Notes: generated by a model not told the origin, from the sequence alone. 39,644 bases of DNA from Dietzia massiliensis (GCF_018390595.1 NZ_JAHBAV010000031.1:1-39644); one strand, 5' to 3'. Counted from the first letter of the stretch, positions 18,859-27,467 are shown. A program made the numbers and translations.

Positions 18859-20967
18859 CTACGGCCGCCCGGTGGCGGCGGCGCGGCGACCTCCCACCAC
18901 CGAGGAGTCGAGCCCGCGTCGGCGAAGCAGGGCCGCCGTGTTCGGCTCGGACCCGCGCATCCGCCGGTAGGCGTCGAGGAAATCGATCGCGCCGCCCCGC
19001 GAGAGGACCTCGCGCCGCATCCGGTCCCCCGAGTCCCGCTTCAGACCACCGCGCTCCACGAACCACTCGGCGGCGTCGGCGTCGAGCACCTCGGCCCAGA
19101 AGTACGAGTAGTAGGCGGCCGAGTACCCGCCGGCGAAGATGTGCTGGAAGTACCGCGACCGGTACCGCGGCTCGATGCCCGGTACGTCGAGGCCGGCATC
19201 GGCCAGCACACGGGCCTCGAACTCGTCGACGTCGGTGACGGCCTCCGCCTCCTCCGGGGTGAGCGAGTGCCACTCGAGGTCGATCAGGGCGGCGGCGAGG
19301 TACTCCACGGTGGCCTGGCCTTCGCCGAAGCGCTCGGCCTCCCGCATCCGCTCCACCAGTTCTTCACCGATCGGCTCCCCTGTCTCGACGTGCCGCGCGT
19401 AGCGGGCGAGCATCTCCGGCCGGCGCGCCCACATCTCGTTGACCTGGGACGGGAACTCGACGAAGTCGCGCGGGACCGAGGTGCCCGAGAACACCGGGTA
19501 CTCCACGTCCGACAACAGTCCGTGCAGGGCGTGACCGAACTCGTGGAACATCGTCGTGACCTCGTCCATGGTGAGCAGCGTGGGCTGCCCCGCCGCGGGA
19601 CGGGCGAGGTTCATGACGTTGACGACCACCGGGCGGGAGTCCAGGAGCCGGGACTGGTCCCGGAACGAACTCATCCACGCCCCGCCGCGCTTGGTCGGAC
19701 GGGCGTAGTAGTCCAACAACAGCAGGCCGACGCCTGCATCCGGCTCCGAGCGCTCGTCGTCGAACACCTCGATCACGCGGACATCGGGCAGGTATCCGGC
19801 GAGATCGGTGCGCTCGGCGAAGCGCAGGCCGTACAACTCCGACGCAGCGTGCATCACCCCGTCGTGCAGCACCCGCTCGAGCTCGAAGTACGGACGGACG
19901 GTCGCGTCGTCCACCCGGAACCTCTCGGCCCGCAGCCGCTCGGACTCCCACGCCCAGTCGGCGGGGTGCAGTTCGCGCTCCTCGCCACCGAGCAGGTCCT
20001 TGGCCTCGTTGCGGGCGTTGGTCACCGCGGCGTCGACCACGTCGAGCAGCAGACCGCGGGCCGCCTCCGGGGTCCCGGCCGTCTCCACGGCGAGGACGTG
20101 TTCGGCGTGGGACCCCAGCCCGAGCAGGCGGGCGCGCTCGGCGCGCAGGCGCACGATCTCCAGCACGATCGGGGTGTTGTCGTGCCCCGCGGTCGCGCCC
20201 CGGCCCAGCGAGGCCTCCGACACGCGGCGGCGCAGGCCCGCGTCGTCGAGCCAGGCGGTGATCGGCTGGACCGTCGGCAGCCCGAGCGGGATCAGCCAGC
20301 CGTCCCGGCCCGCGTCGGCGGCGGTCGCGGCGAGCGTGGCACGCATCGACTCCGGCAGCCCGGCGAGTTCGGCCTCGTCGGTGACGGGGACGGCCAGTTC
20401 CGTGGTGGAGGCCAGCAGGTTCTCGCCGAACTCCGTGGTGAGCTCCGCGAGACGGGTGTCGATCGCGGTGAGGCGGGCCCGGCCCGCGTCGTCGAGCGCG
20501 GCACCGGCACGGAGCAGGTCCCGGTGGTGCCGGCGGACGAGCCGCGCGGTCTCGTCGTCGAGGTCCGGCTCGCCGGACTCCAGCGCGGAGTGGACCGCGT
20601 CTACGCGCGCGAACAGGCCGGGGTCCGTCATCACGGCCGAACGGTGCGCGGCCAGCAGCGGCGAGACGACCCGTTCCACGGCCAGGCGGGCGGGCGTGGC
20701 GTCCGGGCCGAGCAGTCCGTAGAAGACCGACAGGACCCGGTCCAGAGCACGGCCCGAGCGCTCGAGCGCGACCACGGTGTTCTCGGCCGTCGGCGGCTCC
20801 GGGTTGCCCACGATCGCGGCGATCTCCGCCGCGTGATCGTCGATCGCGGTGCGGATGGCCGGCTCGAGATCCTCGTCCCGCACCGCCGCGAAGTCGGGCA
20901 GTCCGTACGGCAGCGGGGACTCGTCGAGCAGCGGGTGACGCGGGGCCTCGGGGCTCGGAGTGGTCAT
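18859..20967 (-). CDS. M3-family zinc oligopeptidase (Dcp/OpdA type)
   Basis: A 702-residue thimet-type metallopeptidase of the oligopeptidase A / peptidyl-dipeptidase Dcp branch, which degrades short peptides in the cytosol. The zinc motif HEFGH is at 475-479, with the third ligand in the following helix (VEFPSQVNE), and the substrate-binding region GGYSAAYYSYFWAEVLDADAAEWF is intact near the C terminus. No signal peptide. Start at 20967 is chosen because homologues begin near here and TAGACT ends 7 nt upstream (leaderless); an upstream in-frame ATG at 21030 lies in low-complexity DNA. Followed by the two small membrane protein genes. Confidence 0.92.
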   Translation of the reverse strand: MTTPSPEAPRHPLLDESPLPYGLPDFAAVRDEDLEPAIRTAIDDHAAEIAAIVGNPEPPTAENTVVALERSGRALDRVLSVFYGLLGPDATPARLAVERVVSPLLAAHRSAVMTDPGLFARVDAVHSALESGEPDLDDETARLVRRHHRDLLRAGAALDDAGRARLTAIDTRLAELTTEFGENLLASTTELAVPVTDEAELAGLPESMRATLAATAADAGRDGWLIPLGLPTVQPITAWLDDAGLRRRVSEASLGRGATAGHDNTPIVLEIVRLRAERARLLGLGSHAEHVLAVETAGTPEAARGLLLDVVDAAVTNARNEAKDLLGGEERELHPADWAWESERLRAERFRVDDATVRPYFELERVLHDGVMHAASELYGLRFAERTDLAGYLPDVRVIEVFDDERSEPDAGVGLLLLDYYARPTKRGGAWMSSFRDQSRLLDSRPVVVNVMNLARPAAGQPTLLTMDEVTTMFHEFGHALHGLLSDVEYPVFSGTSVPRDFVEFPSQVNEMWARRPEMLARYARHVETGEPIGEELVERMREAERFGEGQATVEYLAAALIDLEWHSLTPEEAEAVTDVDEFEARVLADAGLDVPGIEPRYRSRYFQHIFAGGYSAAYYSYFWAEVLDADAAEWFVERGGLKRDSGDRMRREVLSRGGAIDFLDAYRRMRGSEPNTAALLRRRGLDSSVVGGRRAAATGRP

Positions 20968-20980
20968 GAGGGGCAGTCTA
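20968..20980 (-). promoter_or_regulatory. -10 box TAGACT, leaderless start of the M3 peptidase gene
   Basis: TAGACT on the minus strand (20980-20975) ends 7 nt before the ATG at 20967. The spacer GCCCCTC offers no ribosome binding site. Confidence 0.5.
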
Positions 20981-21020
20981 CGTCCGCTCCCCGACCGTGC
21001 CCCCGTCCGCTCACGACCGC

Positions 21021-21072
21021 CGCGCGGCAACGCGCGTCACGTGCACCGCGCGGCAGCGCACCTCACACCCAC
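21021..21072. repeat. Imperfect 26-bp tandem duplication at the 3' end of the TSUP gene
   Basis: 21021-21046 and 21047-21072 share 20 of 26 positions, both starting CGCGCGGCA. The second copy contains the stop codon and last codons of the permease gene, so the first looks like a decayed duplicate of a gene end. Confidence 0.55.
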
Positions 21073-21884
21073 TGCGCGACGGTGTCCCACGCCAGCCTCA
21101 CGGCCAGCATCGCGATGACCGCGAGGAACACGGTGCGGATGAACTCGTTGCCGCGGTTCATGGCCATGCGGGCCCCGAGGAAGCCCCCGGTGAGGTTGGC
21201 CAGGGCCATGCAGCCGCCGAGGATCCACAGGACCTCGCCGTGCACACCGAACACGAGGATCGAGGCGAGGTTGGTGGTGAGGTTGGCGATCTTGGCGGCC
21301 ACGGTGCCCTGGAGGAACCCGAAGCCCAGGAACGCGACGATCGCGATGACGAAGAAGGATCCCGTCCCCGGGCCGAGGATGCCGTCGTAGAAGCCCACCA
21401 CCACGCCGATGAGCGCCGAGCGCCACGCGCGGGACCAGCCCGAGTGCCGCTCCTCGTGGACACGCCCCAGGCTCGGCTTGAACCACGTGTAGGCCCCCAC
21501 CGCGACCACCGCCACCAGGACGAGCGGGGTGAGCAGCTCCTTGGGGATGAAGCGGGCGACGGACGAGCCCGCCGCGGAGCCCGCGAAGGCGGCCACGACC
21601 AGCGGCGCGACCATGGCCACCGGGACCCGGATCCGGCGCAGATAGGTCGCCGTGGCCATGAGCGTCCCGGCCACCGACGAGAGCTTGTTGGTGCCGAGGA
21701 TCTCCGGGGTGGAGGTGTCGGCGGGGAGCCCGATGACCAGCGCCGGCAACTGGATCAGTCCGCCCCCGCCGACCACGGAGTCGACCCAGCCCGCGATGAA
21801 CGCCGCCAGCACCAGGGCAGCGAGGACCCACACCGAGACACCGACGGCGGACGACGAGGCTGCGCTCGCCAGGGAGAAGGACAT
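21063..21884 (-). CDS. TSUP (TauE/SafE) family membrane permease
   Basis: A 273-residue protein with about eight hydrophobic segments and the TauE/SafE (PF01925) layout: GGWVDSVVGGGGLI-like loop (AGWVDSVVGGGGLIQLPAL) near the start, GTNKLSSVAGTLMA, and in the second half GFYDGILGPGTGSFF, the internal repeat of the first motif. Members export or import organosulfur or sulfite compounds or other small anions; the substrate cannot be told. Start ATG at 21884. It is divergent from the CGNR regulator with only 26 bp between start codons, and upstream of the M3 peptidase on the same strand. Confidence 0.9.
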   Translation of the reverse strand: MSFSLASAASSSAVGVSVWVLAALVLAAFIAGWVDSVVGGGGLIQLPALVIGLPADTSTPEILGTNKLSSVAGTLMATATYLRRIRVPVAMVAPLVVAAFAGSAAGSSVARFIPKELLTPLVLVAVVAVGAYTWFKPSLGRVHEERHSGWSRAWRSALIGVVVGFYDGILGPGTGSFFVIAIVAFLGFGFLQGTVAAKIANLTTNLASILVFGVHGEVLWILGGCMALANLTGGFLGARMAMNRGNEFIRTVFLAVIAMLAVRLAWDTVAQWV

Positions 21885-21910
21885 GCCGGTAACTGTGCTG
21901 TAATCGGTTT

Positions 21911-22423
21911 GTGTATATCAACCCTTACGGAGCCGATCCGGTCACCCTGGCCGCCGACCTGGCCAACCGCCGCCCCCGCACCACCCGCGAGCTGGTGGAC
22001 CGCTGCCGCGAAGCGGGTGTGACCATCGATCGGAGCGCCTCCGACGCGGACCTCGGGGACCTGCTGACGTTCCTCGACGACTGGCTCGTCGTCGTCGACA
22101 CCACCGACCCCCGTGAGCGCGCCACCGCGCTCAACGCCCTGCTCGCTGACCACTCGGGGCCGCCCCGCCTGACCGACCACGACGGACACTGGCACGTCCA
22201 CTACCGCGCCGACGACGTGTGCTTCGCCCGGCTGCTCACCGCCATGTTCTCGGTGGGCACCGCCCTGCACCTCACCTCACGCGGCATCGACCGGCTCGCG
22301 CGGTGCGCGGCCGACGACTGCGACGCCGTGTTCGCCGACACCACCCGCAACGGGCGCAAGGCGTACTGCTCGACGCGCTGCACGAACCGGTGCGCGGTCC
22401 GCCGCCACCGCGCCCGGGCCTGA
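21911..22423 (+). CDS. CGNR zinc-finger protein (ABATE domain)
   Basis: A 170-residue protein. An N-terminal ABATE-type domain (DLANRRPRTTRELVDR through DDVCFARLL) is followed by a C-terminal zf-CGNR finger: RCAADDCDAVFADTTRNGRKAYCS then CTNRCAVRRHRAR, where the usual CGNR is CTNR. The Cys residues for zinc are intact. Family members are presumed DNA-binding regulators. It begins with GTG; no ribosome binding site is seen. It is divergent from the TSUP permease gene, which suggests it may regulate that gene, and converges on lepA. Confidence 0.85.
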   Translation: MYINPYGADPVTLAADLANRRPRTTRELVDRCREAGVTIDRSASDADLGDLLTFLDDWLVVVDTTDPRERATALNALLADHSGPPRLTDHDGHWHVHYRADDVCFARLLTAMFSVGTALHLTSRGIDRLARCAADDCDAVFADTTRNGRKAYCSTRCTNRCAVRRHRARA

Positions 22424-22440
22424 CGCGGTCGACGCCCGCG

Positions 22441-24300
22441 CTACTTCTTGTCCGCGCTCGAATCCGCCGACAGCGCCGCGACGAAGGCCTCCTGCGGCAC
22501 GTCCACCCGGCCGATGGACTTCATCCGCTTCTTGCCCTCCTTCTGCTTCTCCAGCAGCTTGCGCTTACGGCTGATGTCGCCGCCATAGCACTTGGACAGC
22601 ACGTCCTTGCGGATGGCGCGGATGTTCTCGCGCGCGATGATCTTGGACCCGATCGCCGCCTGCACCGGCACCTCGTACTGCTGACGCGGGATGAGCTCCT
22701 TGAGCTTGACCGTCATCTTGTTGCCGTACGCCTGCGCGTGGTCGCGGTGCACGATCGCGCTGAACGCGTCCACAGCCTCGCCCTGTAGGAGGATGTCGAC
22801 CTTGACCAGGTCCGCGATCTGCTCGCCGGCCTCCTCGTAGTCCATCGACGCGTAACCCTTGGTGCGGGACTTGAGGGAGTCGAAGAAGTCGAAGATGATC
22901 TCGCCCATCGGCAGCACGTAGCGCAACTCCACCCGCGTCTCCGACAGGTAGTCCATGCCCTTCATCTCGCCGCGCTTGGACTGGCACAGCTCCATGGTCG
23001 TGCCAACGAACTCGCTGGGCACGATGATCGTGCACTTGACGATCGGCTCGTAGACCTCGCGATTCTTGCCCTCGGGCCAGTACGAGGGGTTGGTGACCTG
23101 ATGCTCGGAGCCGTCCTCGGCCACGACGCGGTACACGACGTTCGGGGCGGTGGAGATGAGGTCGAGGTTGAACTCGCGCTCCAGGCGGTCGCGCGTGATC
23201 TCCATGTGCAGCAGGCCCAGGAAGCCGCAGCGGAAGCCGAAGCCCAGCGCCACCGACGTCTCGGGCTCGTAGTCCAGGGACGCGTCGTTGAGGCGCAGCT
23301 TGTCCAGGGCGTCGCGCAGCACCGGGTAATCCGAGCCGTCGATCGGGTACAGGCCCGAGAAGACCATGGGGTTGGGCTCGGCGTAACCGGGCAGCGGCTC
23401 CTCCGCGCCGTTCCGCGCGGCGGTGACCGTGTCACCGACCTTGGACTGACGGACGTCCTTCACGCCGGTGATGAGGTAGCCCACCTCGCCGGGGCCGAGC
23501 CCGTCCGTGGCCTTGGGCTCGGGCGAGATGATCCCCACCTCGAGCGCCTCGTAGGTGGTGCCCGTGGACATCATCTTGACCTTCTCGCGCGGCTTGAGGG
23601 AGCCGTCGACCACGCGGACGTACGTGACCACACCACGGTAGGTGTCGTACACCGAGTCGAAGATCATCGCCCGCGGCGGGGCCTCCGGGTCACCGACCGG
23701 GGCGGGGATGGTCTCGCACAGCTTGTCCAGCAGCGCCTCGACGCCCATGCCCGTCTTGCCGGAGACGCGCAGGACGTCGCCCGGCTCGCAGCCGATGATG
23801 TGGGAGATCTCCTCGGCGAACCGGTCGGGGTCCGCGGCCGGCAGGTCGATCTTGTTGAGCACGGGGATGATCTCGAGGTCGTTCTCCATGGCCAGGTAGA
23901 GGTTGGCCAGGGTCTGTGCCTCGATGCCCTGCGCGGCGTCCACCAGGAGGATCGCGCCCTCACACGCCTCGAGCGCGCGGGAGACCTCGTAGGTGAAGTC
24001 CACGTGACCGGGGGTGTCGATCATGTGCAGGACGATCTCCTCGCCCTCGTGCGCGCCGGAGCGCGGCACCCAGGGCAGGCGGACGTTCTGCGCCTTGATG
24101 GTGATGCCGCGCTCGCGCTCGATGTCCATGCGGTCGAGGTACTGGGCGCGCATGAGCCGCTCCTCGACCACGCCGGTGAGCTGCAGCATCCGGTCGGCCA
24201 GCGTCGACTTGCCGTGGTCGATGTGCGCGATGATGCAGAAGTTCCTGATCCTGGCCGGATCGGTGAACGTCGTCTCTGCGAAGTTGGGAATCTCGATCAC
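22441..24300 (-). CDS. lepA: Elongation factor 4 (LepA)
   Basis: A 619-residue translational GTPase that acts in translation initiation/30S biogenesis and back-translocates stalled ribosomes. G1 [10 protein letters not shown]3 DTPGH and G4 NKID are present, followed by domains II, III and V and the LepA-specific C-terminal domain ([32 protein letters not shown] region). The GTG at 24300 is the first start of the frame and gives the normal N terminus; AGGA is directly adjacent, so the ribosome binding site is poor. It lies 17 nt from the end of the convergent CGNR gene. Confidence 0.97.
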   Translation of the reverse strand: MIEIPNFAETTFTDPARIRNFCIIAHIDHGKSTLADRMLQLTGVVEERLMRAQYLDRMDIERERGITIKAQNVRLPWVPRSGAHEGEEIVLHMIDTPGHVDFTYEVSRALEACEGAILLVDAAQGIEAQTLANLYLAMENDLEIIPVLNKIDLPAADPDRFAEEISHIIGCEPGDVLRVSGKTGMGVEALLDKLCETIPAPVGDPEAPPRAMIFDSVYDTYRGVVTYVRVVDGSLKPREKVKMMSTGTTYEALEVGIISPEPKATDGLGPGEVGYLITGVKDVRQSKVGDTVTAARNGAEEPLPGYAEPNPMVFSGLYPIDGSDYPVLRDALDKLRLNDASLDYEPETSVALGFGFRCGFLGLLHMEITRDRLEREFNLDLISTAPNVVYRVVAEDGSEHQVTNPSYWPEGKNREVYEPIVKCTIIVPSEFVGTTMELCQSKRGEMKGMDYLSETRVELRYVLPMGEIIFDFFDSLKSRTKGYASMDYEEAGEQIADLVKVDILLQGEAVDAFSAIVHRDHAQAYGNKMTVKLKELIPRQQYEVPVQAAIGSKIIARENIRAIRKDVLSKCYGGDISRKRKLLEKQKEGKKRMKSIGRVDVPQEAFVAALSADSSADKK

Positions 24301-24359
24301 TCCTGGAGGCGGGCCCGGGTGCTGCTGGATTGCGGTCCGTCCGGGCGATCACCCCATTG

Positions 24360-25082
24360 TCACACGCCCGCAGCCCGAACACCCACCACGTATCGGCCCG
24401 TGGGGACGGCGTCCACGGTGCCGTCGTCGAGGAACCGCGCGGTCGACGCGGTCATCGCCCGCATGTTGGCCGTCATACGCTCGTCGTCCCCTCGCGCGTC
24501 GAAGAACACGCCCAGGTCCGTCGCCGCCTCGGCGGGGAAGACCTCCTCCACGATCCCGTCGATCCGCGGGGCGTCCGGCGTGAGCGCGCGGACCACCACG
24601 TGCTGGGTGTAGGAGGTGGTGGACTGGGTATCGATCGCCACCCGCGTGTGCTCCTCGAGCCACACACGCAGCCACTCCTCACGCCCGATCCGCCCCGGCC
24701 GGCGCAGGAACGCGATATTGGCCATCCCCTCGCAGCGCCCGTCAGGTCCGGGCGCCGGGGCCGGCAGGGGTTCGGACGCGGTGACCGACCACGCCGACAC
24801 CGGCCCGAGCGCCCCCAGCGCCGCGAGGAGTTCGGCACACGCGGTGGCCGAGGCGACCGGCACCCGGGCGCGGACCACCGCGAGCACCGGCAGCTCGGTG
24901 ACGCGCACGTCGATCATCGCGCCGGCGACCTGTTCGTTGCGCACGTTGACCACGACCTCGTCGACGCCCAGTGCGGCCAGCGGCCCCGTCACGGCCTCCG
25001 CGATCCGCCCGCGCAACCCCTGCGCCCCCGCCGGCCCCACCGGCCCGTCCTGTGCCCACACCACGGCCAACAGCATGTCCAT
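24360..25082 (-). CDS. EthD-like (dimeric alpha+beta barrel) protein
   Basis: A 240-residue protein of uncertain function. The C-terminal half (EEWLRVWLEEHTRVAIDTQSTT then VEEVFPAEAATDLGVFFDA) resembles EthD-domain ferredoxin-like proteins, which are associated with oxidative degradation; the N-terminal half has a similar strand-helix pattern (DEVVVNVRNEQVAGAMIDV), so two such domains may be fused. The ATG is preceded by TAGGAT ending 6 nt upstream, with no ribosome binding site (leaderless). It is divergent from the PemK-like gene with only 32 bp between starts, and 59 nt from lepA. Confidence 0.6.
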   Translation of the reverse strand: MDMLLAVVWAQDGPVGPAGAQGLRGRIAEAVTGPLAALGVDEVVVNVRNEQVAGAMIDVRVTELPVLAVVRARVPVASATACAELLAALGALGPVSAWSVTASEPLPAPAPGPDGRCEGMANIAFLRRPGRIGREEWLRVWLEEHTRVAIDTQSTTSYTQHVVVRALTPDAPRIDGIVEEVFPAEAATDLGVFFDARGDDERMTANMRAMTASTARFLDDGTVDAVPTGRYVVGVRAAGV

Positions 25083-25114
25083 GGGCCGATCCTATGGCGG
25101 TTACCCTGACGGGC
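25083..25114. promoter_or_regulatory. 32-bp divergent leaderless promoter
   Basis: On the minus strand TAGGAT (25094-25089) ends 6 nt before the EthD-like ATG. On the plus strand TACCCT (25102-25107) ends 7 nt before the PemK-like ATG at 25115. The two -10 boxes are 7 bp apart, so each promoter's -35 region would lie around or inside the other gene's start. Both fit the TAnnnT plus 6-8 nt pattern seen repeatedly in this window. Confidence 0.55.
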
Positions 25115-25663
25115 ATGGCAATCGACTGGGCCCGCGTGGGTCGCACGGCGGTCCGGATGGGCCGTAGATACGGACCGACGGTCGCGCGCGAGGTGCGCAG
25201 GCGTCTGGACGACCGGGGCGTCTCCCCCGCCCTCTCGCGTCAGGCCGGCGCGCCGGGCCGGCCGGCCACGACGCGCACCGCACCCACCTCGAGCCGCGCG
25301 CGCACGATCTCCTACACCCCGGACCTGGACGGTCACGCCGATCCCGGCGAGATCGTGTGGACGTGGGTGGAGTTCGAGGAGAACGACGGACGCGGAAAGG
25401 ACCGGCCGGTCCTCGTCGTGGGGCGTGACGGGGACCGTCTGCTCGGCCTCCAGTTGTCGTCGAAGGACAAGCGGGACGACGACGAGGAGTGGCTCGGACT
25501 CGGATCGGGGCCCTGGGACTCCGAGGGCCGGCCGAGCTGGGTGCGCCTGGACCGGGTGCTGGACGTCCCCGAGCAGGGCATCCGACGCGAGGGCGCGATT
25601 TGCCCGCGACAGAAGTTCGAGCAGGTCGCCGAGCGGCTCCGCGCGGACTACGGGTGGCGCTGA
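25115..25663 (+). CDS. PemK/MazF-like protein with a basic N-terminal extension
   Basis: A 182-residue protein whose residues 75-182 resemble the PemK/MazF fold: GEIVWTWVEFEEN, then KDRPVLVVGRDGDRLLGLQLSSK (the RPVLVV strand typical of MazF), then WVRLDRVLDVPEQGI and a C-terminal helix. Residues 1-70 form an Arg-rich extension absent from classical toxins (GRTAVRMGRRYGPTVAREVRRRL). No antitoxin-like gene precedes or follows it. It is more likely a solitary chromosomal RNA-binding or nuclease-related family member than an active toxin-antitoxin system. The ATG at 25115 is chosen for its TACCCT box; its 3' end overlaps the AraC gene by 16 nt. Confidence 0.7.
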   Translation: MAIDWARVGRTAVRMGRRYGPTVAREVRRRLDDRGVSPALSRQAGAPGRPATTRTAPTSSRARTISYTPDLDGHADPGEIVWTWVEFEENDGRGKDRPVLVVGRDGDRLLGLQLSSKDKRDDDEEWLGLGSGPWDSEGRPSWVRLDRVLDVPEQGIRREGAICPRQKFEQVAERLRADYGWR

Positions 25664-26469
25664 CGTCGGTAATCCCGCGCCGCGAGCCCGAGGGTCGAGC
25701 GGAAGTCCGCCGCCAAATGTGACTGGTCCGCGTAGCCCAGCTCGGCGGCGACGTCGGCGATCGTGACGTGCCGGTCCCGCCGTAGTCGCAGTGCCGCCTC
25801 CTGTAGCCGGTAGCGGCGGATGATCCTCAGCGGGGACAGGCCGATGTACTGCGCGGCGAGGCGCTGCAGCGCCCGGGTCGACATCCCCATCCGCTGCGCG
25901 AGCTGCTCGACCCCGACGATCCCCGGGTCGGTCTCCACCATCTCGATGAGCCGATCGGCCAGTCGCGCGCCCTCGGCCTCGCGTCGGGGGGCCCGGGCCA
26001 CGGTCGTCCACCACCCGGACATGACCCGGGCGGCCGCCGCGTCGTCGCCCGCCTCCATGAGCCGGGCGACGTCGACCTCGAGTTCCCCCGCCCCGTGGAA
26101 CGGGATCTCCTCGTCGACGATCTCGGCGGGGGCGACCCCGAGCGTGGCCAGACCGACGGCGCGCAGGAGCACCCCGAACGCCCATCCCCGGCCCTCGAGA
26201 TGCCGGGAGGAGGCGGCCGTGGTCGGACCGGACAGGGTGATCCCCCCGGGCTGGACGACCAGGTTCGCCGCGGGGAACGGCAGCAGCGCCTGGATGGACA
26301 CCTCGCCGTCCGGCAGGTCCCACCGCGCGATCCAGTACCACCGGGCGAGAGGGGCGAGCCCTTCCGGCACGGCACGCCGGTGGAAGGTGGGCAGCGCGTC
26401 GGGGTAGAGCACGCCGCGCGCGTCGTCGAGATCGCTCATCGCCGAACCCCGATCCGCCGGAGGGGACAT
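25648..26469 (-). CDS. AraC-family transcriptional regulator
   Basis: A 273-residue regulator. The last 100 residues are the double helix-turn-helix of the AraC family: VEQLAQRMGMSTRALQRLAAQYIGLSPLRIIRRYRLQEAALRL, then VTIADVAAELGYADQSHLAADFRSTLGLAARDYRR. The N-terminal part resembles the DUF6597 (YqhC/Rv-type) ligand domain, containing WYWIARWDLPDG and LLPFPAANLVVQPGG. The ATG at 26469 is chosen because TAGATT ends 8 nt upstream; the ATG at 26439 (MSDLDDARG) is an alternative. It is divergent from the VOC gene, its likely target, and converges on the PemK-like gene. Confidence 0.9.
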   Translation of the reverse strand: MSPPADRGSAMSDLDDARGVLYPDALPTFHRRAVPEGLAPLARWYWIARWDLPDGEVSIQALLPFPAANLVVQPGGITLSGPTTAASSRHLEGRGWAFGVLLRAVGLATLGVAPAEIVDEEIPFHGAGELEVDVARLMEAGDDAAAARVMSGWWTTVARAPRREAEGARLADRLIEMVETDPGIVGVEQLAQRMGMSTRALQRLAAQYIGLSPLRIIRRYRLQEAALRLRRDRHVTIADVAAELGYADQSHLAADFRSTLGLAARDYRRQRHP

Positions 26470-26521
26470 CTGTCGCGAATCTACAAGTCCGCGCGTGATC
26501 GCGCGCCCTAGCGTCATCGGC
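26470..26521. promoter_or_regulatory. Divergent promoter region of the AraC regulator and the VOC gene
   Basis: On the minus strand TAGATT (26483-26478) ends 8 nt before the AraC ATG; on the plus strand TAGCGT (26509-26514) ends 7 nt before the VOC ATG at 26522. Both fit a leaderless start. The AraC product probably binds here to regulate the VOC gene. Confidence 0.45.
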
Positions 26522-27022
26522 ATGACCACACCGAACACGCGGGCCGGCGCGACCGGCGAGTACACGACGGACGGGATCCCGCACGGGCGCACCAGCCTCA
26601 CCCCGTTCCTGGCGCTCCGCGACCCCGCCGGGGCACTGCGCTTCTACGCGGAGGCCTTCGGCGCGCGCGTCTGCGGGGTGACCGAGATGGGCGGGGTCGT
26701 CGTCCACGCCGAGCTCGACTTCGGCCACGGCAGGCTGCAGCTCGGCGCGGTCAACCCGGAGTACGGCCTCGTCGCGATGCCCGACGGCGACGACGACTGC
26801 TACTCCCTCGGGCTGTACTGCCCGGACGTCGACGGCGTGGTCGAGCGGGCCGTCGCCCTCGGCGCGACGGTCCGCGAGCAGATCGCCACGTTCGTCTCCG
26901 GCGACCGCTACGCTTCCCTCCGTGACCCCTTCGGGGTGCGGTGGTCGGTGATGACCCGTGTCGAGGACCTCTCCGACGCCGAGAGCGACCGCCGGGTGGC
27001 CGAGTGGGCGGCGTCCCAGTAG
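26522..27022 (+). CDS. VOC-superfamily (glyoxalase/bleomycin resistance-like) protein
   Basis: A 166-residue protein of the vicinal oxygen chelate superfamily, PhnB-like group. It shows the paired beta-alpha-beta-beta-beta layout: LTPFLALRDPAGALRFYAEAFGARV in the first half and YSLGLYCPDVDGVVERAVALGATV then YASLRDPFGVRWSVM in the second. Functions in the family range from glyoxalase and dioxygenase to antibiotic binding; the substrate is unknown. Its ATG follows a TAGCGT box. It is divergent from an AraC regulator and ends in a good hairpin terminator. Confidence 0.85.
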   Translation: MTTPNTRAGATGEYTTDGIPHGRTSLTPFLALRDPAGALRFYAEAFGARVCGVTEMGGVVVHAELDFGHGRLQLGAVNPEYGLVAMPDGDDDCYSLGLYCPDVDGVVERAVALGATVREQIATFVSGDRYASLRDPFGVRWSVMTRVEDLSDAESDRRVAEWAASQ

Positions 27023-27026
27023 CGTG

Positions 27027-27057
27027 GTCGGCCGCGACGGGGGTCGGCCGACGTTTT
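27027..27057 (+). terminator. Rho-independent terminator after the VOC gene
   Basis: GTCGGCCG (27027-27034) pairs perfectly with CGGCCGAC (27045-27052) across a 10-nt loop and is followed by G and TTTT (27054-27057). It starts 5 nt after the VOC stop codon. Its T-tract merges with the -35 box of the rpsT promoter. Confidence 0.75.
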
Positions 27058-27201
27058 GGCCGGTGAGAACCCCACTGGTAAAGTGGGCCGTCGGTGTCCA
27101 CCGGAGCACGTTCCACGTGCCCGCACGGACGAGACGACCAGACATCAGATCGGCGGGATCCCCTCGTGGAGCCGTCGACACACGACATAAAGGTGTGACG
27201 A
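27056..27201 (+). promoter_or_regulatory. rpsT promoter and 5' leader
   Basis: TTGGCC (27056-27061), a 17-bp spacer and TAAAGT (27079-27084) form the best sigma-A-type promoter in the window. The start would lie near 27091, leaving a leader of about 110 nt before the GTG at 27202, long enough for the autoregulation known for S20 leaders in other bacteria. AAAGG at about 27190 is the ribosome binding site. Confidence 0.6.
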
Positions 27202-27462
27202 GTGGCCAACATCAAGTCCCAGATCAAGCGGAACCGCACCAACGAGCGCAACCGCCTCCGTAACCAGTCGACCAAGTCGGCTCTGCGTACCGCCATCCGC
27301 AGCCTGCGTGAGGCCACCGAGTCCGGTGACAAGGAGAAGGCCGGCGCCCTGCTCGTCGCCACCTCCCGCCAGCTCGACAAGGCCGCCAGCAAGGGTGTCA
27401 TCCACCAGAACCAGGCCGCCAACAAGAAGTCGGCGCTGACCAAGGCCGTCAACAGCCTCTGA
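27202..27462 (+). CDS. rpsT: Small ribosomal subunit protein bS20
   Basis: An 86-residue basic protein that binds 16S rRNA early in 30S assembly. The start [21 protein letters not shown], the helical core and the [21 protein letters not shown] end are the standard S20 sequence and length. GTG start. It is transcribed alone from a well-formed promoter and is convergent with holA, as in Rv2412/Rv2413c. Confidence 0.98.
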   Translation: MANIKSQIKRNRTNERNRLRNQSTKSALRTAIRSLREATESGDKEKAGALLVATSRQLDKAASKGVIHQNQAANKKSALTKAVNSL

Positions 27463-27467
27463 GTCAC

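Noticed and set aside
18580..21390. 936-codon plus-strand frame opposite the M3 peptidase and permease genes
   Set aside because: The minus strand encodes full-length known families with intact motifs; the plus frame has no recognisable domain and is a codon-phase shadow.
25115..26469. PemK-like gene plus AraC gene as a toxin-antitoxin pair
   Set aside because: The AraC gene is convergent, full length and regulator-like; antitoxins are small, upstream and co-directional.
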